A DNA stretch of 64,000 nucleotides from NCBI RefSeq assembly GCF_043575855.1, contig NZ_CP144375.1:2914001-2978000 (forward strand), in the 5' to 3' direction. Below the pieces are notes generated by a model. The model saw only the letters and a program-made list of their open reading frames with translations, made no database searches and was not told the origin of the DNA. The stretch is from Kutzneria buriramensis (lineage in GTDB: Bacteria; Actinomycetota; Actinomycetes; Mycobacteriales; Pseudonocardiaceae). The stretch's first letter is position 1. Each line of letters opens with the position of its first letter. The translations under genes and the position numbers were made by a program. This document shows, in pieces, positions 59,733 through 64,000 of this stretch.

Positions 59733-60995
59733 ATGGCTCGCCCCTCACCGTTCAAGGGACTCAAGCACGGCCCGACCGCCGACGCTCTGGTCGTCGACTA
59801 CGAACGGGGGCGGACGACCAAGGCGTGGCTGCTGACGTCGATCGCCGTCGCCTGCACCGTCTTCGCCGTCCTGACGGCCTTCAGCCCGCACGCGTCGGCC
59901 ACACAGAACCTCGTCGCCTTCGCGCTGGCGCTCACCCTGCCGATGGCCACCGTCGGCCTGCTGGCCACGCTGGTGATCGCGATGGGCGCACCGCAGCGTC
60001 AGATCGGCCTCGCCGTCGACGGCGAGGCGGTGTGGTGGCGGAACACCCATGACCACGTGCTCGTCACCGTGCCATGGGGCGATCTCGCCGCGGTGGGGCT
60101 GTGCGCGGCGGGCGGTCCCAGCGCCATCGACCTCTTCTTCCTCGGCGAGGTGCCGGAACGGTTGCGGTACAAGGCAATCGAGTCGACGCCGGCCTCGCCG
60201 ACGCTGCCCACCCGGCGGGTGCGGATCAGCCTGCCGAAGCGACCGGGCGCGGTGGATGCCGTGCAGACGGCGGTGCAGCGACACGCGCCGCAGTTGTGGA
60301 TCGGCCGTTACGACGCGGACCGGCCGACCGGCGACTCGCCGTTCAGCGGGCTGCTGCCCGGCCCCGGCGCGGACGCCGCCATCCTCGACTTCCGCGCGTC
60401 GGCGATGGGCGCGGCGCTCCGCCTGCTCATCCCGCTGGCCCTGGGCGTGTGCGCGCTCGGGTACGTCTTCTTCCCCGCCTCGTTCGCCCACGGCGGCCAC
60501 GCGGACACCGTCGAGAAGATCATCGCGCTGGTGATCGCGGATCTGCTGTTGTCGGTGTCCGGACTGGCCGGGATGGTGCTGGGCAGCGGCGGCCTGCGGC
60601 GCGGCAACGGCATCGCGCTGGACGCGACGGGGTTCTGGCGTCGGGACGCCCGTGGCGACCAGCTCGTGGTCGTGCCGTGGAGCGACCTCGCCGCCGTCGG
60701 CCTCGCCGGCGCACGCACCCAGGAGCGGTCGTACCGGCCGGGCGACAACCGGGTCGTGGCCACGTACCTGGAGCTCTACCCGGCGAACAAGAAGCTGGTG
60801 CAGCAGTACCCGGCGCTGTCGTCGTACGCGCAGAAGGGCCCGTCGCCGCACTTCCGGATCCCGTTGCCGGCCTACCAGGGCGCGTCGGACAAGGTCGAGG
60901 ACGCGGTGCGGCGGTTCGCGCCGCGGCTGTGGCTCGGCGAGTACGAGACCGGCAGGCTCAACCCGCTCACCGGCCGGACCGACCCGCCGCGGTGA
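59733..60995 (+). CDS. Membrane protein with two-fold internal repeat
   Basis: A 420-residue protein from ATG 59733. Each half has two membrane helices followed by a beta-rich domain. The repeats can be matched at VTVPWGDLAAVGL (about residue 112) and VVVPWSDLAAVGL (about residue 312), and again at APQLWIGRYDADRP and APRLWLGEYETGR. This shows an internal gene duplication. No enzyme motif is seen. The neighbouring protein at 58862 has a similar helix-plus-soluble-domain plan and may be related. Confidence 0.7.
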   Translation: MARPSPFKGLKHGPTADALVVDYERGRTTKAWLLTSIAVACTVFAVLTAFSPHASATQNLVAFALALTLPMATVGLLATLVIAMGAPQRQIGLAVDGEAVWWRNTHDHVLVTVPWGDLAAVGLCAAGGPSAIDLFFLGEVPERLRYKAIESTPASPTLPTRRVRISLPKRPGAVDAVQTAVQRHAPQLWIGRYDADRPTGDSPFSGLLPGPGADAAILDFRASAMGAALRLLIPLALGVCALGYVFFPASFAHGGHADTVEKIIALVIADLLLSVSGLAGMVLGSGGLRRGNGIALDATGFWRRDARGDQLVVVPWSDLAAVGLAGARTQERSYRPGDNRVVATYLELYPANKKLVQQYPALSSYAQKGPSPHFRIPLPAYQGASDKVEDAVRRFAPRLWLGEYETGRLNPLTGRTDPPR

Positions 60996-61058
60996 CCGTC
61001 CACAAAAAACCCATGGTTGTTTCCGCAAAAGTTCACGCGTCGGAACTACTGGCGCACC

Positions 61059-61087
61059 TTGACCGAGACTCCCGATAAGACCAAGAT
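61059..61087 (+). promoter_or_regulatory. Likely promoter of the ferredoxin reductase gene
   Basis: TTGACC at 61059-61064 and CAAGAT at 61082-61087 are separated by 17 bases, a good housekeeping-type layout, 31 bases before the GTG start at 61119. Confidence 0.55.
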
Positions 61088-61118
61088 TTGTTGGCGAAAA
61101 CCGGGAGCGGAGGTCGGG

Positions 61119-62327
61119 GTGGCGGAGCAGCGGTTCGTGATCATCGGCGGCGGCCTCGCGGGGGCGAAGGCGGCCGAAGCGCTGCGCGAGCAGGGCTTCG
61201 ACGGGCGGCTCACGCTGGTCGGCGACGAGCTGCACCTGCCCTACGAACGGCCGGCGCTGTCCAAGGACCACCTGACGGGCAAGGCGGACCGCGACAGCCT
61301 GCGGGTCCACCCCGCGACCTGGTACGACGAGCACGGCGTGGACCTGACGCTGGGCATCGGCGTCAGCCGAATCGACCGCGACGGCCACCGCGTGGAGCTG
61401 GCGGACGGCAGCGCCCACGCCTACGACAAGCTGCTGCTGGCGACCGGCGCGAGCCCACGGCGGCCGCCGGTGCCGGGCGCGGACGCGCCGGGTGTGCGCT
61501 ACCTGCGCCGGATCGAGGATTCCGAGGCCATCCGGGAAACGCTGGCGTCGGCGGGCCGGCTGGTGGTGGTCGGCGCGGGCTGGATCGGTCTGGAGGTGAC
61601 GGCGGCCGCGAGGCAGGCGGGCGTGGCCGTCACGGTGCTGGAGGCGGCGGAGCTGCCGCTGCTGCGCGCACTGGGCCCGGAGGTCGCGACGGTCTTCGCG
61701 GACCTGCACCGCGACCACGAGGTGGATCTGCGCCTGAACGTCCAGGTCGCGGAGATCACCGCCACCGGCGTACGACTATCCGACGGCACGAGGATCGACG
61801 CCGACGCGGTGGTGGTCGGGGTCGGCGCGGAGCCGAACACGCAGCTGGCCAAGAAGGCGGGCCTGCGCGTGGACAACGGCGTCGTCGTGGACGCGGCGCT
61901 GCGCACCGACGACCCGGACATCGTCGCCGCCGGCGACGTCGCCAACGCCTTCCATCCGTTGCTGGGCAAGCACATCCGCGTCGAGCACTGGGCCAACGCG
62001 CTGAGCCAGCCGCCGGTCGCCGCCGCCACCATGCTGGGCGAGCCGGCCGGCCACGAGGAACTCCCCTACTTCTTCACCGACCAGTACGACCTGGGCATGG
62101 AGTACGTGGGCCTGCCCGACGGCTACGACCGCGTGGTGTTCCGCGGCGACGTGCCCGGCCGCGAGTTCATCGCCTTCTGGCTCAAGGACAATCGCGTGCT
62201 GGCCGGGATGAACGTGAACGTCTGGGACGTCGTCGACCCGATCAAGGCGCTGATCCGGGCCAGGACCGAGATCGACCCGCAGGCGCTCGCCGATCCCGCG
62301 ACGCCGCTCACGGCAGTCGCACAGTGA
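61119..62327 (+). CDS. FAD-dependent ferredoxin/NAD(P)H oxidoreductase
   Basis: A 402-residue pyridine-nucleotide-disulfide-type reductase. FAD motif GGGLAGAKAAEALREQG at residue 9, NAD(P)H motif VGAGWIGLEVTAAARQAG near 150, second FAD motif DPDIVAAGDVANAF near 268, and a C-terminal domain with HWANALSQPPVAAATMLG. The family (putidaredoxin/rhodocoxin reductase-like) passes electrons from NAD(P)H to ferredoxins that serve P450s or oxygenases. No P450 gene is in the window. The GTG at 61119 follows GGAGGTCGGG; the longer frame from 61017 overlaps the promoter. Confidence 0.9.
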   Translation: MAEQRFVIIGGGLAGAKAAEALREQGFDGRLTLVGDELHLPYERPALSKDHLTGKADRDSLRVHPATWYDEHGVDLTLGIGVSRIDRDGHRVELADGSAHAYDKLLLATGASPRRPPVPGADAPGVRYLRRIEDSEAIRETLASAGRLVVVGAGWIGLEVTAAARQAGVAVTVLEAAELPLLRALGPEVATVFADLHRDHEVDLRLNVQVAEITATGVRLSDGTRIDADAVVVGVGAEPNTQLAKKAGLRVDNGVVVDAALRTDDPDIVAAGDVANAFHPLLGKHIRVEHWANALSQPPVAAATMLGEPAGHEELPYFFTDQYDLGMEYVGLPDGYDRVVFRGDVPGREFIAFWLKDNRVLAGMNVNVWDVVDPIKALIRARTEIDPQALADPATPLTAVAQ

Positions 62328-62694
62328 CGTCCAGCCCGCCGTCGGGGTGGGCACGGGCCTGCGCACTGCCGCCGTGGGCGTCGGCGGCGGACTGCACGAT
62401 CGACGGCCCCAGGCTTGAATGCGCGGTGTCACCGGTACGGTCGGCGGCCCCGCGGTGGAACGGCTCGAACAGCGCCTCCGCGGCGTCGGGGTCCAGCACC
62501 GGGCCGGTATTCCGCACGGCCAGAGCCGGCGTGTCGGCGATCTCGACCCGCACCCAGCCATTGGTGTCGTTGTAGCTGACGGCGTTGTCGACACCCACGA
62601 CCGTGTACGTCAAGACGACCGACGATGCGGTGGCCGCGGTGCGCGCACACCTGGAATCACCACCGCGGCCACACCGCACTCGCGGGCCTCCCAC
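62308..62694 (-). pseudogene. Histidine-kinase ATPase-domain fragment
   Basis: The frame encodes the end of a HATPase domain: an N-box-like VDNAVSYND, then AVRNTGPVLDPDAAEALFEPFHRG, LGPSIVQSAADAHGGSAQAR and a final GGLDVTVRLP. The G1 region is degenerate (no DxGxG), the sensor and His-phosphotransfer domains are missing, and the first 25 codons look random. It is therefore a decayed remnant of a two-component sensor. It overlaps the 3' end of the reductase gene by 20 bases. Confidence 0.7.
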
Positions 62695-62731
62695 CCGCCA
62701 GCCGCGTTCCCAACCTCACGGGCCAGTACAC

Positions 62732-63685
62732 CTAGCGGTCCCCCGTGGTGCGCGTCGTGCGGATCGACCGGAGCACGCGCACCACCGAGCCGGACAGACG
62801 TGTCTCCCGGGCCGCCAGGGCCTGCGACTCCATGAACGGCATGAACTTGTCCGGGAAGCCGGGCATGGTGCAGCCGATGCAGATGCCGCCGACGTTCGGG
62901 CAGCCGCCGACCCCGTTGATCCAGCCCCGCTTGGGCACGTTGCACTTCACGACCTGGCCCCAGCAGCCCAGCTTGACCAGGCACTTCGGCGAGCCGTGGC
63001 TCTCGGCGTAATCGTCCTGCTCGTAGTAGCCGGCCCGGTCGCAGCCCTCGTGCACGGTCGTCTCGAACAGCCACTTCGGCCGCAGCGACTCGTCCAGCGG
63101 CAGCGCCGGCTCCGGGCTGCCGTACTGGAAGAGCAGGTGCAGCAGCGTCTCGGACAGGTTGTCGGGCTGGATCGGGCAGCCGGGCACGCAGACGATCGGG
63201 ATGCCGGACCTCGACCGCCACTCCCAGCCGAGGTAGTCCGGCACGCCCATCGCGCCGGTGGGATTGCCGGCCATCGCGTGGATTCCCCCGTACGCGGCGC
63301 ACGTGCCGACCGCCAGCACGGCCCAGGCCTTGGGCGCCAGGCGGTCCAGCCACTCGCTCGCGGTGATCGGCTGGCCGGTCTCGGGATCCGTGCCGAAGCC
63401 GGTCCAGAAGCCCTCCGCCTTGTTCGACTCGTCCGCGATCGACCCCTCCACGACCAGCACGAACGGGTCCAGCTCGCCCCGGTCCGCCTTGTGCCACCAG
63501 TCCATGAAGCTCGGGCCGTTGTCGTAGTCGAGCATCGGCCAGTGCAGCGCCACCCGGGGTAGTCCCGGCATGCCTCCGAGCACGAGCTCCTCGATGCTGG
63601 GCTGTGTGGCGGCGGTCAGCGCGACGGAGTCGCCGTCGCAGCCGAGCCCGCCATTCATCCACAGGATGTGCAGAACTTCGCTCAT
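62732..63685 (-). CDS. hhyS: [NiFe]-hydrogenase small subunit, actinobacterial type
   Basis: A 317-residue hydrogenase small subunit resembling the high-affinity (group 1h/5) enzymes of actinobacteria, which scavenge atmospheric H2. The early cluster site reads NGGLGCDGDSVAL, with Asp after the Cys as described for this group. AVGTCAAYGG, VPGCPIQPDNL, the SHGSPKCLVKLGCWG block and GGCPNVGGICIGCTMPGFPD (split) carry the other cluster ligands. No Tat signal is seen, which fits the group. The large-subunit gene normally follows directly, but here a kinase fragment and an opposing gene follow, so it looks orphaned within this window. Confidence 0.85.
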   Translation of the reverse strand: MSEVLHILWMNGGLGCDGDSVALTAATQPSIEELVLGGMPGLPRVALHWPMLDYDNGPSFMDWWHKADRGELDPFVLVVEGSIADESNKAEGFWTGFGTDPETGQPITASEWLDRLAPKAWAVLAVGTCAAYGGIHAMAGNPTGAMGVPDYLGWEWRSRSGIPIVCVPGCPIQPDNLSETLLHLLFQYGSPEPALPLDESLRPKWLFETTVHEGCDRAGYYEQDDYAESHGSPKCLVKLGCWGQVVKCNVPKRGWINGVGGCPNVGGICIGCTMPGFPDKFMPFMESQALAARETRLSGSVVRVLRSIRTTRTTGDR

Positions 63686-63774
63686 CGGACACCTCCGGCG
63701 CGGCCAGGGTACTGGTGGATCCGGCCGTTGTCGGCGAAAATCCCAGGACAGCGTGCGGCGGGAAGGCGGCAGGC

Positions 63775-64000
63775 GTGGCCGGGACCAGCGAGCAACCCAT
63801 CGAGGTGCTCCCGATCGAGGTCGTCACGCGCGTGTTCCCGGCGCGACCGGCGGCAGTGCCCGAGATCCGGGACTTCATCCGACAGTGCGTTTCCGACGCC
63901 CCGCTGGCCGAGGCCGACAACCGCGAGATCACCAACGCCGTGTTCCGGGCCCTGCTGGACGCGGCCGGCCCCAGCGGCGCGATCCAGATCTCCTGCCGCG
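63775..64000 (+). CDS. 5' part of an ATP-binding/anti-sigma-type protein, cut by the window edge
   Basis: From GTG 63775 the frame reads VAGTSEQPIEVLPIEVVTRV, then VFPARPAAVPEIRDFIRQCV and EITNAVFRALLDAAGPSG. The FPARPxAVPxIRDF start and ITNAVFRALLDAA helix resemble SpoIIAB/RsbW-type ATP-binding regulatory proteins of actinobacteria, but only 75 codons are visible. It is divergent from the hydrogenase gene with an 89-base gap. Confidence 0.5.
   Translation, partial: MAGTSEQPIEVLPIEVVTRVFPARPAAVPEIRDFIRQCVSDAPLAEADNREITNAVFRALLDAAGPSGAIQISCR

Noticed and set aside
1..64000. CRISPR arrays, tRNA, rRNA or complete insertion sequences
   Set aside because: I looked for regular short repeats, tRNA-like cloverleaf arms with CCA ends and transposase motifs and found none that held up; only the short recombinase-like remnant near 3.1 kb suggests mobility.

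Overview
This is a very GC-rich actinomycete chromosomal segment. GC-rich third codon positions, many GTG starts, ATGA/GTGA overlaps, SARP regulators and WXG100-type genes all fit. I suspect a Pseudonocardiales-type genome (Kutzneria/Actinosynnema-like), but that is an inference. I see no rRNA, tRNA or CRISPR array.

About 3.3-47.97 kb is one large, apparently undescribed hybrid natural-product cluster. It joins a highly reducing type II polyketide line to a three-module NRPS. The PKS operon (20.56 to 11.01 kb, minus strand) encodes an ACP, a KS, an alpha/beta hydrolase, a tandem hotdog protein, a KS-like chain-length factor without the active-site Cys, two small hotdog dehydratases, a ketoreductase, a GST-kappa/HCCA-isomerase-like protein, an acyl-CoA dehydrogenase and a B12-binding radical SAM enzyme. 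This set suggests a polyene acyl chain. The NRPS (39.64-28.10 kb, minus) reads C-A-T-E-C-A-T-C-A-T-TE. Its third A domain carries an Asn-type code, its first carries an acidic pocket suited to a basic residue, and its second has an aromatic-looking pocket. Precursor and tailoring genes fit this plan: SbnA/SbnB-like enzymes for 2,3-diaminopropionate (Dap) placed about 36 kb apart, a tryptophan-halogenase-type enzyme with its flavin reductase, two Fe(II)/2-oxoglutarate oxygenases (AsnO/VioC-like and SyrP-like), an MbtH protein and an unusual free-standing Asp-type adenylation domain with no carrier protein of its own. Three exporters are present (MMPL, DrrAB-type ABC, MacB/FtsX-type ABC).

Regulation can partly be read from the DNA. 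Two sites with three TCAG heptamers at exact 11-bp period lie upstream of the oxygenase-sbnA-NRPS operon and upstream of mbtH, and have SARP-box architecture; two SARP genes lie inside the cluster. A separate 26-bp CACCTG-N14-CAGGTG operator sits at the same distance from a TTGACA-like -35 box before the MMPL and MacB-type exporters. A degenerate copy lies before a small winged-helix gene at 4.56 kb.

Left flank (0-3.3 kb): cytochrome bd oxidase (cydA, partial cydB), a membrane protein and a remnant that looks like a serine-recombinase zinc ribbon. Right flank (48-64 kb): a truncated copy of a type VII secretion-type gene, a secreted NlpC/P60-like enzyme with beta-propeller repeats, an AfsR-like regulator broken by one extra G, a LuxR regulator lacking its ATPase half, a WXG100/EspC/YbaB cassette facing two odd proline-rich or unknown genes, two membrane proteins, a ferredoxin reductase, a histidine-kinase fragment, an apparently orphan [NiFe]-hydrogenase small subunit, and the start of another gene. 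The right flank holds much more gene decay than the cluster does.
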